Under the pieces are notes generated by a model, which made no database searches, was not told the DNA's origin, and worked only from the letters and a program-made list of their open reading frames with translations. A DNA stretch of 64,000 nucleotides, taken from assembly GCA_019925105.1 (NCBI GenBank), contig JAHGAU010000039.1:310001-374000 (forward strand). Reading direction: 5' to 3'. The translations under genes and the position numbers were made by a program. Numbering within the stretch: the first letter of the stretch is position 1; each line of letters starts with the position of its first letter. The DNA is from Niebla homalea. Taxonomy: Eukaryota > Ascomycota > Lecanoromycetes > Lecanorales > Ramalinaceae. Below are positions 1-10,869 of this stretch, piece after piece.

Positions 1-868
1 TTTTGCCGTTAAAGGTATTTATTATTATACCGTTTGGTCTTTTTAAGGGTAAAAACTTAAGGATAAATTTAAGTTTCTTACTTTATTCTTTACCGTATTT
101 TATTAGTTTTTAAATATTATAAGGGGAAACCGTTAAGTTATATATTATAGCCCGGAAGTATATTTACTTAGCCTTCCGGATAATTCTTTCCTTTTCCTTT
201 TAAGCTTCTTTTAGCCGTTAAAGCGTCTTCCGGTTTTTATACTTAATAGCTTACTTTATAAGCGCTTTTACCTTTATAATCGCCTTTATATATTCCTCGT
301 TTTAATAAGTTTTAACTCTTTAAGACGGCTTTATTATTAAGACTATAACGTTAATTATTTCGTTTAAAGCCTTTATTACCTATTTTATAAAACGGTCGAT
401 TTATTTTTTATTATTAAGCCGGGGATACTCCGTTAATTAAGATATTATTTTTACCGCCTTCGTTAATATTTCGGCTTCCTTAACCGTTTTCTACGCTCAT
501 TTAAACGGTAAAGGCGGAGTTACGTTAATAAACCAATTTAAGGTCGTTTATATTGGGACGTGGTCCGAACCGTATTTTAGGTCCTTTTAGGGTCCGTATA
601 TTATAACTGAGTTAATAATACCTTCCGAGCCGAATATTAAGTCGATCGTAATCCTAAGTTTACGGCTTTCCCATATAATAGCCCCTTTCGGCGTTAATAA
701 CGTGAGGTTAAACCGTATAGTAACTATTAGTAACTCCTCAGATTCGGTATAATTGGTCGTACGACCGTCCTCGTTCCATCGAACGTGGTGAAGATTGAAG
801 TCCCCCACCAGGAGGTGCTCACCGGGTGCGGCCAGGACATCCTTAAGCAGCGGGATCGTGGAGGGTCA
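1..868 (-). mobile_element. Tad1-like LINE fragment, minus strand (LINE-a)
   Basis: Reading the reverse complement gives the endonuclease domain of a Tad1-like non-LTR retrotransposon (868 to about 587), followed by its downstream spacer towards the reverse transcriptase. It aligns by eye with LINE-d from about 33995 to 36975 once element N is removed, so it is the same family. The part nearest 868 (about 740-868) keeps normal base composition, whereas the rest is RIP-mutated to TAA-rich DNA. At 868 the sequence switches abruptly to the plus-strand LINE-b. The simplest reading is that LINE-a is a 5'-truncated insertion into LINE-b, with its 3' end and the other half of LINE-b lying left of the window. 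The flanking duplication that would prove this is not in view. Confidence 0.8.
587..868 (-). pseudogene. LINE endonuclease domain remnant (AP-endonuclease-like)
   Basis: The frame is open from 868 down to 587 and reads ...LLVGDFNLHHVRWNEDG..., the conserved GDFN-HH block of the endonuclease/exonuclease/phosphatase fold that LINEs use to nick target DNA. The GTG at 808 that could pass for a start is the internal valine of LLVGDF; the same frame continues upstream to the break at 868, so there is no real start codon. Downstream of 587 the frame is broken. The D, N and H of this motif are intact, unlike the K-D-F-N versions in LINE-b, -c and -d. It is a fragment of about 94 codons from a protein normally over 1,000 residues long, so it is not functional. 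Confidence 0.8.
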
Positions 869-1359
869 AAAATTATAAATATATTATTATAAAATACCTT
901 AATATTATAAAATATATAATTTACGTTAAAAATTATAATATTTATAAATATATAAAGTTAATGATTAAGGGGCTTATAAAAAATACGTTTAAATACGTTA
1001 CGTATAATAAAAAAAGATACTTAATATAAGATTCTAAATATATAATAAAAGTTAAAGAAATTAAGCGTAAGGAAACCCGGATAACCGTGAAAATCCAACG
1101 GTATAATATATATAAAATTAATTTAATTAATTAATTAAAGGTAACTTTAAAACGCGAACTTAATTAATTAAATAATAAAAGGTAAATAACGGTAAAGAAA
1201 AGAAAGCTTTTTATAATCTTAACCTTAAAAGCCGGCCGTTTTACGTCTTTAATAATAGCCGGGAAGGTATTAAGATAGAAAACGTTTAACTTTAATAAAA
1301 AGTCCGTAATTTAAATAAGTATAAAAAAGGAGCCTTTATAAAGGTTAATATATAATATA

Positions 1360-1990
1360 TTAATATTTTTAAGAATAATATAATATAACGTTTATAATAA
1401 AGGAATTAAAGTAATAATACCGATATTTAAATTTAAAGAAGTTAAAAATATTAATATTATAATAATATAGGAATTACTATATAACCTATATATATATTTA
1501 TTTATTAACCCGAAAAAGGGGTTTTATTTAACTTTTAAGGGGGATAAAATAATTAAAATATACTTCTTTATAAATAAGTAGTTTAACGTAAATAATTAAG
1601 ATATTATTTATTATAATAAAAACCTTTATATACTCCGTATTATAAAAGAAAGGGACTTAAAGGATAATTTTAATATTTATAATATATATAACCCGCCGCC
1701 GGTTAATAAAGAAAAACTTTTTATAATATTATTATTTAAAAAGGTTTTAATTATTTTAAATAAGTATATATTATTTAAAGACTTTAATGTATATTATTAT
1801 ATATAGAATAAGGAAAAGTATATAATAAATTACGTTAAATCGGATAATTTATTAATAATTACCATTTAAGTTAATTTCTTATTATTAATATTATAAAAGA
1901 TTATTATATAAAAAAATTATAAATTTAAAATAACGATTAATCTGGCCTTTAATACGGAAGGGGTTACCGGTACGGTCGTAATATATAGGT
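1360..1990 (+). pseudogene. LINE-b endonuclease remnant
   Basis: Plus-strand reading gives the Tad1 endonuclease in RIP-decayed form. The block L-F-K-D-F-N around 1775-1795 corresponds to L-V-G-D-F-N in LINE-a, with glycine changed to lysine by G-to-A transitions. Downstream, N-K-E and N-Y-V-K-S-D-N-L-L match the N-E-D-G and N-Y-T-E-S-E-E-L-L of LINE-a. Stops are TAA or TAG at places where related copies have CAA, CAG or TGG. No intact enzyme can be made. Confidence 0.7.
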
Positions 1991-2639
1991 TACGAGAAAA
2001 CTTAAAATATAACTCAAATTATATGCCGATATAAATAACCTTAAATTAAACCGTTAATATAACCCTATTATTATTAATAAAAAGGGCATAAAAAACAATT
2101 AAAGTAATAAAAATTCATATAAAAGCGGAGGAAATAATAATATAATTTATAAACCTTTTTAATTAAATAATAAAAATTAAATTAACCTTTTTATAAAGTA
2201 AATAATAAAAATATTAAATAAAATAATTAATAAGATTATCCTAATAATAAAACCTTTTTAAAAAGTTAAAACTTATTAAAATAAAGGATATATAATTACG
2301 ATTATAAAGGTAAAAAGGCTAATTAAGTAAACTTTTAAATATAAAAACCAGGAAATACTTAATTAATTAAAAGTTACTTAAAAAGAAAAAAAGAAAACTA
2401 TTAAAAAAGTTAAATAAATATACTTTTAATTTACGGTATATAACTTAACGGTTTTATTTTATAGTATTTAAAAGTTAATAAAATATAATAAAAATAAAAT
2501 AAGAAATTAAAGTTTATCCTTAAATTCCCGCCCCTTAAAAGACTTAATAGTATATTAATTAATAACTTTAATAATAAAATTAAGGCCCTTAAAGGAATAT
2601 TTTTTCTTTTTCCGTTAAAAGTTAATTTAAATAATATCG

Positions 2640-3650
2640 ATAACGTTATATATCCCGACCCCGTATTAATAAATAAAATAATAATATAAATTATAATAAT
2701 AAAAACGATTAATAAATTAAAAAAAAATAAAGCTTTAAGATTAAATAAGATTCTTAATAAATTCTTAATAATAATAATTTTACTATTTAAGAAGGTCTTT
2801 ATTTACTTTTTTTAAGTATATTTTAACGTCGGTTATTATTTACGTAAGTTTAAAATAATAAAGATAATTATCCTTAAAAAATTTATTAAGCCGGATTACT
2901 TTAAGGTAAAATCTTATAGACTTATTATATTCTTATATACGTTAAAAAAAGCCTTAAAAATAATAATAATAAAAATCCTTAATAATTATATAAAGAATTA
3001 CGGACTTTTCCCCGATTAATAAATAAAAATAAAAATAAATTAATTAATAAAAATAGCCCTTAAAGGATTAATTAATAACGTATATATAGTATAAGGTTAC
3101 GGGAAAAGATATATAATAAATTTTCTTTCTCTTAATATTATAAATACTTTTAATAAGGTAAACTATTAAAGGTTATTATATAACTTAAGGAAAAAAAGGA
3201 TATTATCCTTTTTAATTAAATAAATAAAAAGTTTCTTAAATAATTAAGTTACGTTAATTAACTTAAGATAAAAAATAAGCTTAATAAAGTCCGTTATAAT
3301 AAGGATTCCTTAAGGATCGCTTATTTCTTTTATATTATTTTTATTCTTTAATAGCTTATTAATTAAAGAACTTATTAAGTTAAAATAAAAAATTTAAATT
3401 AAAGGCTTTATTAATAATGTTTACCTTTTAATTTATAATATTTTTATATATATAAATTATCTAAAATTAAAATAGGCTTATAAAGTTTATTTTTAATAAG
3501 TAAAAACTTATAAAACTTAATTTATATTATATAAATATAAGTTAATTTATATAATTAAAAACCCGAAACTATATAATATAACCGTTATAATAGATTTAAG
3601 TAAAATTACGGTAAAGCCGGATATTAATATTAAAGTTTTTAATCTTTAAA
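2640..3650 (+). pseudogene. LINE-b reverse transcriptase remnant
   Basis: Three reverse-transcriptase blocks can be read on the plus strand. Around 3122-3192 is the region of motif A (S-L-N-I-I-N-T-F-N-K-V, from an L-D-I-x-x-A-F-D-x-V ancestor). Around 3301-3345 is R-I-P-stop-G-S-L-I-S, the P-Q-G-S box with CAA changed to TAA. Around 3404-3424 is F-I-N-N-V, from the catalytic F-x-D-D box with both aspartates turned to asparagine. Loss of both catalytic aspartates means the enzyme is dead regardless of the stops. Confidence 0.75.
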
Positions 3651-5240
3651 TAAATAAGAAATTCGATTAAAAGGACTATATAAGAAAAATTTAAAAAAAA
3701 AATAACTTTATAGGAAAAAAACCTTATTTATCTCGTTATATCGATATAAGGAATTACGTTATAAAAGGTCCGGATTATTTATTAAACTATAATAAAGTTA
3801 ACTATAATATACGTTACGGCTATTTAATATATACTTAAAGGTATTCTAAGATATAGGAAAAAGCTTATTTAAATATTATAGAAGGTTTAGAATTAATATT
3901 TAAGAGTAATTAATAAGACTTATAAAATAACCTTTATCCCGGTATTAAAGTTTAAAGTTTTTATACCGTTTATTAAAGTCTTATTAAATTAAATAATCGC
4001 TTAAATAAAATTAAAAAAATATATATACTTAATTACGATAATAGGAAACGGGCGGATCCGTTAAAATCTTAATAAGCCTTAAATTAAAAAGAATAAATTA
4101 AAGATACTTATCCTTTTTTTTATTAAGATAAAATAAGAATAAATTAAAAAGGAAGTTAACCTTATTAATATTCCAAAGGTTAATTTAAGCGTATATAAAT
4201 TCCTATTAAATATAAAAAAAACCGAGATTAAAAGGATTTAAAAAATAAAAATTATAATAATCGCCTTATAAGTTACAATAAAATAAACCGAACGTTAACG
4301 GAAATATAAAGCCTTTATATTTTAAGGTTATTATTACTTAGTTTTTAATAATAAAAAGATTATTAATAAGTATCTTTATTATTATAATATTATAAAGAAG
4401 GGTAATAATATATGAATAATTTAACTTTAAATAAATAAAAACAATTTAATTTACTTTTTATTTATTATATATACCGGAAGTCGGATAAATACCGGATATA
4501 AATATAAATAAAGAAAATAAAACATTATATATATCCTTATCTTTTATCCTTTATTTATAAAGGTTAAATTAAAACTTATAATAAAAGTTAATATTTATAA
4601 TTACCGTTAAATATTATTTATAAAGCGAAATATCCGGGTAACCGTTAAGTTTATAATATCTATTAAATTATTATTATAGTTTAATTTCACTATAGAAATA
4701 AATAAAGTTATTAAAGACTTTACGGAAAAAACCCGTTATTAATTAAGGAAAAAAAAAGAGAAACGGAAACCGGTTACATTAATTATATAAACCGGAAAGT
4801 ATCTTCTATAACCGTAAAGATATAATAATAAACGTTTATTAAAAGTCTTTAAAAAAGTTAACGGCGATAATAATATAAAAGGGATATATATTAAGTATAT
4901 AAATATTAATAAAAATATTTAAAAGTATTATATAAGGTTAAAGTAATATAAATATATAAAGAAGCGGAAGAATAACGAGTTTAAAGATAGCCTTTATAAG
5001 GATATAATCGTAATATTATAGATTTTCTTAAAAAAGTTAAGATATAATAAGTATATAAATAAATTATTATTCTTTAAATAGCTATTAATATCCTTTACCT
5101 TAAGGGATAGAGGGTAAAGGCTTAATAAATGCCGGTTTTTACTTTGACGTTATAAGTATTAGGTTTTTACGGTTATTAGCAAGGTTAAAAGGCCGCGTAT
5201 TAAAGAACGCCGGAATTAGCTTAGCTAGACCCGTAATATA

Positions 5241-5257
5241 AATCAATCAATCCATCA
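5241..5257 (+). repeat. AATC tail of LINE-b
   Basis: Short tandem run AATCAATCAATCCATCA directly after the conserved 3' end (GGAATTAGCTTAGCTAGACC). The same tail closes LINE-d (39605-39620) and, in reverse, the two SINE-like elements. It marks the priming end of target-primed reverse transcription. Confidence 0.85.
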
Positions 5258-5705
5258 AATTAATTATATTTTTATTTTTAAGGGCTTTTTACTAAGATTA
5301 TTAAGAATATATTAATTATTTTAATTTATACGTTTTATTACTTTAATCCGTAATTAAATTACTTATCCTTAAATAACGTTCCTTTACCCGGCGTATTACC
5401 TATACTCTATAAGCTTTACGTCTTAAATAATCCGTTAAAATTAAAAAACTTTATTATTTATTATTAATTTTTAAATTATAATTTTTATTAAGTAAGAAGA
5501 AACTCCGCGTCCGTTACTATATACTTTATAAGACGTTCCGTTTTATACATACTTTATTTAAGAAAACTATAGTTTTAAAAGATAATAATTTAAAGTATTA
5601 TTTATTATTATTATTATTTAAGTTATCATTATTTAAGGGCTTCATATTATTGATTATAATCTTATCGTTTTTTAATAATATAGATCTCTTTAACCTTTAA
5701 ATTAA
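5258..5705. other. Unassigned AT-rich DNA between LINE-b and the ATT tract
   Basis: I recognise nothing coding here. It has the RIP composition of the rest but matches no other part of the window. It could be the 5' leader and start of gag of CopX-1, which continues in frame after the ATT tract, or older DNA into which LINE-b inserted. No copy of the CopX LTR (compare 10624-10869) is present, so the 5' LTR of CopX-1 is missing. Confidence 0.4.
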
Positions 5706-5913
<208 letters not shown>

Positions 5914-7054
5914 CCGACCCTTTTAAGATTACCGATACCTTTAATAAGGTTATTAAGCTTAAGGATAACCTTAAATATATTATATAAAAACGTAAAATAA
6001 ATAAGAAATTTAAGCTTACTTAACTTAATTACTGGATTATAAATTCCAGCTTATACCCTATTAAAATTAAAGCTCTTAAGGATAATAAACTTATAAAGGC
6101 TTAAGATACTTATAATTAAGGGTATTTTATAACTTATACCGTAATTTATATAAGGATTAAGGGGATTAATTAGTATATTATTAAGAATATTAAGAATATT
6201 AAAGTAATATAAAATACCCTCTATATTTAATATTAGCTTAAGGGCTTAAATTATTTTACGTTAATCTTTAAGTACTTTACCTTTTTTATTTTTAATTAAT
6301 ACTTAAATCTAAATAAGTATTATAATAAATATTAAGATCTTTTTAATAAATTATAGAATTTCTAGGGTATAATTATTATTAATAATAACGTACTTATTTA
6401 ATAATTTTATAAAAGCCTTAATCCGGAATATAAAGCTTATATTAATTAATATAATAATAAATATAAGCCGTTTTAAACGGTTAATAATAATATTAACGTT
6501 TTAAAATACGTATTTATTTATATTATTAATTAGTTTCTTTAATATAAAGCCTTAAATAAAACGTTTACGTTTAAAATTATAACCTTTACGGCTATTATTA
6601 TTGATTTACGTTTCCGGGATAATATCCGCCTGAATAACTTTATTCCGTTCTGTATTCCTCCGTAATTTAATATCCGTTAAAGCTATTACGTTAAGGTCCT
6701 ATAAAAAAACGTTTTTATATCGTTACCAGTTATTACTTATTTTACGGGTATAATAAATCGACTTATAGTAATAATAATAAACGTTATAATAATAATAATA
6801 ATAATAATATAAATACCGGTAATGATTAAAAATGCCGGCGCTACGGTAACGGGGGTAATAATAATAATAAAAGTAATAATAAAGGTAACAATAAATCCAA
6901 GGATAAAGAATATAAAGTCTTTTTAAAGGTTAAAGCCTTAATAAACCTGGCCTTTATATACGTTACCGTTATTATACCGGCTTTACCGCCCGTTATTTAC
7001 CGGGATTACCAGGTATATTTAATTATAAATATATTCACTTTTATTATTTATATC

Positions 7055-7150
7055 TTCAATACCGGTTATATAAATTATATCGTTAATAATAACCGTATCT
7101 TTATTTATAGGAAGCTTTTCTTTAAGTTTATTATTATTAAAAGCTTTTTA
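7055..7150 (+). pseudogene. CopX-1 aspartic protease remnant
   Basis: Reads F-N-T-G-Y-I-N-Y-I-V-N-N-N-R-I-F, the Copia protease signature (D-S/T-G-A-x-x-H-I-x-N-D-R-x-x-F). The catalytic aspartate codon is now AAT, a G-to-A change. Downstream the frame runs into the pre-integrase region. Inactive. Confidence 0.7.
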
Positions 7151-7659
7151 AAAGAAGGAATATTATCCATATTAAAATCGTTAAAATCCTATATTAATCT
7201 AATGAAAACGTCCGTAATTTAATCGTTTATAATATTTTTTTTATCCTTAATAATATTTTTAATTTTATTAATTTTAAATAACTATAATAAGTTAATTATT
7301 CCCTTAAGTAAAATAATAACTTAAAGGATTTAAATATATTTATTAACCGTAACGGTATCTTTATAAAACTTTTATTAACGGTTTTTTATTTCCTTAAAGT
7401 TAATATTAAAGTTATTAATAATTTAATACCCGTAGCCTTATATATTATTCCCGTAAATTAAGAAGTCTTAAAATATTAATATAAGGTAACGGGGTATATA
7501 AAGGAGTAAAATATTAAGTTCTTATTAAAAATAATAATTAATATTAACTTCTTTAATTTATTAAATTTATTAAAGGACTATAAATATATTATTTATATAA
7601 AAATATAAATAAAGCTTAAGTTAAGTAAAGGTTATATTAAGCTTAATACTTATTAAAAC

Positions 7660-8090
7660 GAACTTATTTATTCCGACTTAATTAACTTTATTAATAATAT
7701 AAAAACCGATTATAAATAGGTTATTATTTTTATTAAAAACGTTATTAAAGTTATTTATATAAAGTTATTATTAAATTCTTTATATAAAACGGTTCTTAAA
7801 GCCTTTTAAGGTTATATAAAGAGAATTTATTATTTAAACCGTTTTATCCGCCGTTTATATATTAATAATAATAATATATATAATGGCTTTTAATTTAATA
7901 ATTAACGGTACGTTAAAGGGATTTAATAAGAATTTACGGTACCTTATAACCCTTAATAAAACGGTATTTTTAAATAAATAAATTAAATCTTTATTATTTA
8001 AGTTTATATAATATTATTAAATAATAATTTATTACGTATTCTTATTATTAAACTTATTATTATAACGGCTTTTATATATAATATAATACC
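7660..8090 (+). pseudogene. CopX-1 integrase core remnant
   Basis: The frame from about 7660 reads like the start of a Copia integrase core (E-L-I-Y-S-D-L-I, then I-F-I-N-N-V-I-K-V, then L-Y-I-N-N-N), matching the family pattern D-L-x-G-P, F-x-D-D-x-S and x-x-D-N-G. The aspartates in the second and third blocks are asparagine and several stops interrupt. The assignment rests on block order between protease and reverse transcriptase. Confidence 0.6.
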
Positions 8091-8989
8091 TATAAATATT
8101 TATAATATATTAAATTAAGCTATAGGTTTTAAGAAATCCGATTAATTTTTTATTAAAAGGATTAAATGACGTAATATATATTAAAAGCGTAAGCTTCCAG
8201 GTATAAATTAAATAAAATTTTAAATTAAAGCCGTTAAAGGATACTTTATTAACTTTAAGGGTTATTACGTTTATAAAATACTTATATTAAATAACTAGGT
8301 TTAATATTATAATTATATTAAATAGTTAAAAGATAAGGCTATTTAACTTAAATATAAGGCCGATAACCTTTTATTAATTTATTACTTAATATTAAAATAA
8401 AAGGAGATAGTTACCGTAAATTTCTAATTATTATTAAAACGGATATATTTTAATAATAATAAAAATATAAATAATAAACTGGTTATTATTATTATATAAA
8501 ACTTTTATATTATAAATATTACGGATAAAATTAATAATATTATTATTAAAGATATAGTTAAATTTATATCCGATAAGTAACTTAAGCCTTATATAACCTT
8601 AAAACTTATAATTATTAAGGAAAATATTAATAAGGAAAATTTATTTATATTATCCTTATTTATTTTTAATAATAATATTATAAAGGAATCTCCGGATATA
8701 TATATTTTTATAAACTTAAAATTAAGTTTACTTAATCTTTATAACTTAATTCTATATTATTACCCGTTTTTAAAAAAATTTATTGAATTTTTAAATTTAT
8801 TTATTTAAGCTTACGTAATTAAAATATAACCTTTAAGCTATTAACGTAATTAAGACTTTAATTATTAAGCCGTTAATTTTTAATTAACGCTTATATATCT
8901 TATAGTTATAATCCTTACGGATTATATTAAGTTTACGACTTATATATAAGCCGTAAAAAACTTATATTATAAAATAAAATAAGAATTTA

Positions 8990-9650
8990 TTATAGAAGAT
9001 AAAGTTAAGTCCTTAAAAAAGAATAAAACCTGGATTTTAATAAATTTATTTTCCGGTATTAATATATTAAATAATAAGTAAGTCTATAAGTATAAACGTG
9101 GATTAAACGGTAGTATTACCCGGTATAAGGTTAAGTAGGTAATCCGTAGTTTTTAATAAAAGGAAGGCTTAAATTTCTTTAATATTTTTATAACGGTTAT
9201 TAAACTTATAAGTTATAAAACCCTTTTTACTATAATGGCTATATATAACCTAAAGATCAAGTGAATAAACGTTAAAATAACATTCCTTTACGATAATATC
9301 CTTAAAAAGATTTATATTTATTAATTAACGGGCTTTAATAATAACTTAAAACGGATTTACTTATTAAATAAAGCTTTTTATAAACTTAAATAATTACCTT
9401 AAATTTAATATTAATACTTTTTTATATTCCTTAAGAAACTTAATTACCGTTATATTAATAAAGATTATAGTATATTCTTAAACCTAAATATTAATATTAT
9501 TATTACTATATATATTAATAATATCTTAATAATAAAAGTTAATAAATAGGTTATTATTAATTTAAAAACTTAATTAAATAAGAAGTTTAAGATATCCGAT
9601 TTAAGTTTATATAATTAATACTTAAGTATAAATATTATTTATAATTAATA
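8990..9650 (+). pseudogene. CopX-1 reverse transcriptase remnant
   Basis: Very readable Copia RT. Seen in order: K-N-K-T-W near the start; V-Y-K-Y-K-R-G-L-N-G (from K-W-V-Y-K-x-K); N-F-F-N-I-F (from D-F-F-N-T-F/Y-A-P-V); L-L-N-K-A-F-Y-K-L-K (from L-x-K-A-L-Y-G-L-K-Q); and I-Y-I-N-N-I-L at about 9505-9530, from catalytic Y-V-D-D-I-L. The motif spacing equals that of intact Copia RT. TAA codons sit where glutamine is expected and the aspartates are lost. Confidence 0.85.
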
Positions 9651-10099
9651 AAATTAAATTTTAACTCTTAATTAAGAAAGTTACGTTAAATAGATTCTTA
9701 CTTAATTTAATATATATAATAATCCTTTCTTTAAAAGTAACAATATAATTATCCTTATAAACGTAAGTACCTATTTTAAACCGGTTAATAAAAAGTATAC
9801 CGTTTTAAAGTAATTTTAATTTAAATATTAATTTATTATTAACTTACTTATATATATTATAATAAGTATTAAACTTAATATAGCCTATATAATATCGGTA
9901 ATATTACGTTACATATTTAACCTTAATAAAGGGTATTAAATAGCCGTTAAGAAGATCTTTTATTATTTCCGTGGTATAGTTTCTTTAAAATTTATTTTTT
10001 AAGGCCTTTTAAAGCCTTTTAATAATTATATAGATTTAAATTACGTTAACGACCCGTAAATACGTCGGTTTACTTCCGGGTATATTTTTAACCTAAAAA

Positions 10100-10560
10100 G
10101 TATAATTATTAATTAATTTTTAAAACGTTAATTAACTATAACTTTATTTATTTATAAGGTTAAATACGTAAGATAATATAACGTTATTAAAGAGGCGATT
10201 TAGCTTAAATAGTTATTAATTTAACTTATTAAAGTTACCTTAAATCCAACGGTATTACCGGCCCTTAAGGATAAGGATATTATATAAGATTACGCCCTTC
10301 TTACTTAATTTAAGTACGATACCGGGGTTTTTACCCTTATTATGGTAATCTTTTATAATAATTAAGGAGCGATTATATTAATAAAAAACCTTATAAACCA
10401 CTTAAAAATAAAGCATATATATATTAAGTATTACTTTTTCCGGGAGTATATAGTTAATAAATAGGTAAAACTTATATATTATCCTATTAATAATATAGTA
10501 ACGGATAACTTAATAAAGCTATTATTAAGGGACGCTTTTTAAAAATTCAGAAATTATTTA
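10100..10560 (+). pseudogene. CopX-1 RNase H remnant
   Basis: Reads T-L-F-I-Y-K-V-K-Y (from A-L-S-T-x-E-A-E-Y), then V-I-F-Y-D-N (from the D-N-Q-x-A block), K-H-I-Y-I-K-Y-Y-F (from K-H-I-D-I-x-x-H-F) and N-L-T-K-P-L-L-R near 10510. This is the C-terminal Copia RNase H, ending about 60-70 bp before the 3' LTR. Several stops, all TAA or TAG. Confidence 0.8.
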
Positions 10561-10623
10561 AAATTAAAGTAATTATACCTTTAAAGTTTAGGATATACCC
10601 TTTACTATTAAAGTTAGGATAAA

Positions 10624-10869
10624 TGTACCCGTTATTACGGTAATACGGTTTAATAGGAGCTTTTACTCCTTACTTGGTAAATGGTACGGTATTATAATAT
10701 ATTATAAAGTTAATAATCGAGTAAGAATATTAGAAATACAAAAAACAAAGACCTCGGCTATTATCAAAAGAGGGCTAGTCTACTTCCTAGACTTCTCATA
10801 GATAAATATCGCTCAGTACCTTATATAGTACTTACTTAACTAAGCAAGTTACACCCTACCATTTCAACA
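10624..10869 (+). repeat. CopX-1 3' LTR
   Basis: Begins TGTACCCG, ends TTTCAACA (TG...CA form), 246 bp. It pairs with 21308-21543 of CopX-2. A purine-rich GTTAGGATAAA sits just before it (GTTGGGATGGA in copy 2). From about 10730 to the end it keeps many CpA and TpG steps, in contrast to the interior. Confidence 0.8.

Larger units (their letters stand above)
869..5257 (+). mobile_element. Tad1-like LINE, RIP-mutated (LINE-b)
   Basis: In order it holds the C-terminal end of ORF1 with degenerate zinc knuckles (about 870-1100), endonuclease (about 1360-1990), reverse transcriptase (about 2640-3650), a long 3' part, and a 3' tail of AATC repeats at 5241-5257. It aligns along its whole length with LINE-d and, over shorter spans, with LINE-c. 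Relative to LINE-d it lacks about 1.4 kb at the left, but this is probably because LINE-a interrupts it at 868. Every frame is closed by TAA/TAG codons. The last 100 bp or so (about 5140-5257) are less mutated. No target-site duplication can be matched because the left end is outside the window. Confidence 0.85.

Noticed and set aside
1..5257. LINE-a plus LINE-b as a single insertion with a 5' inversion (twin priming)
   Set aside because: In twin priming the inverted piece comes from upstream of the sense piece. Here LINE-a (endonuclease to RT start) overlaps content that LINE-b also carries in sense orientation, so two insertions are needed.
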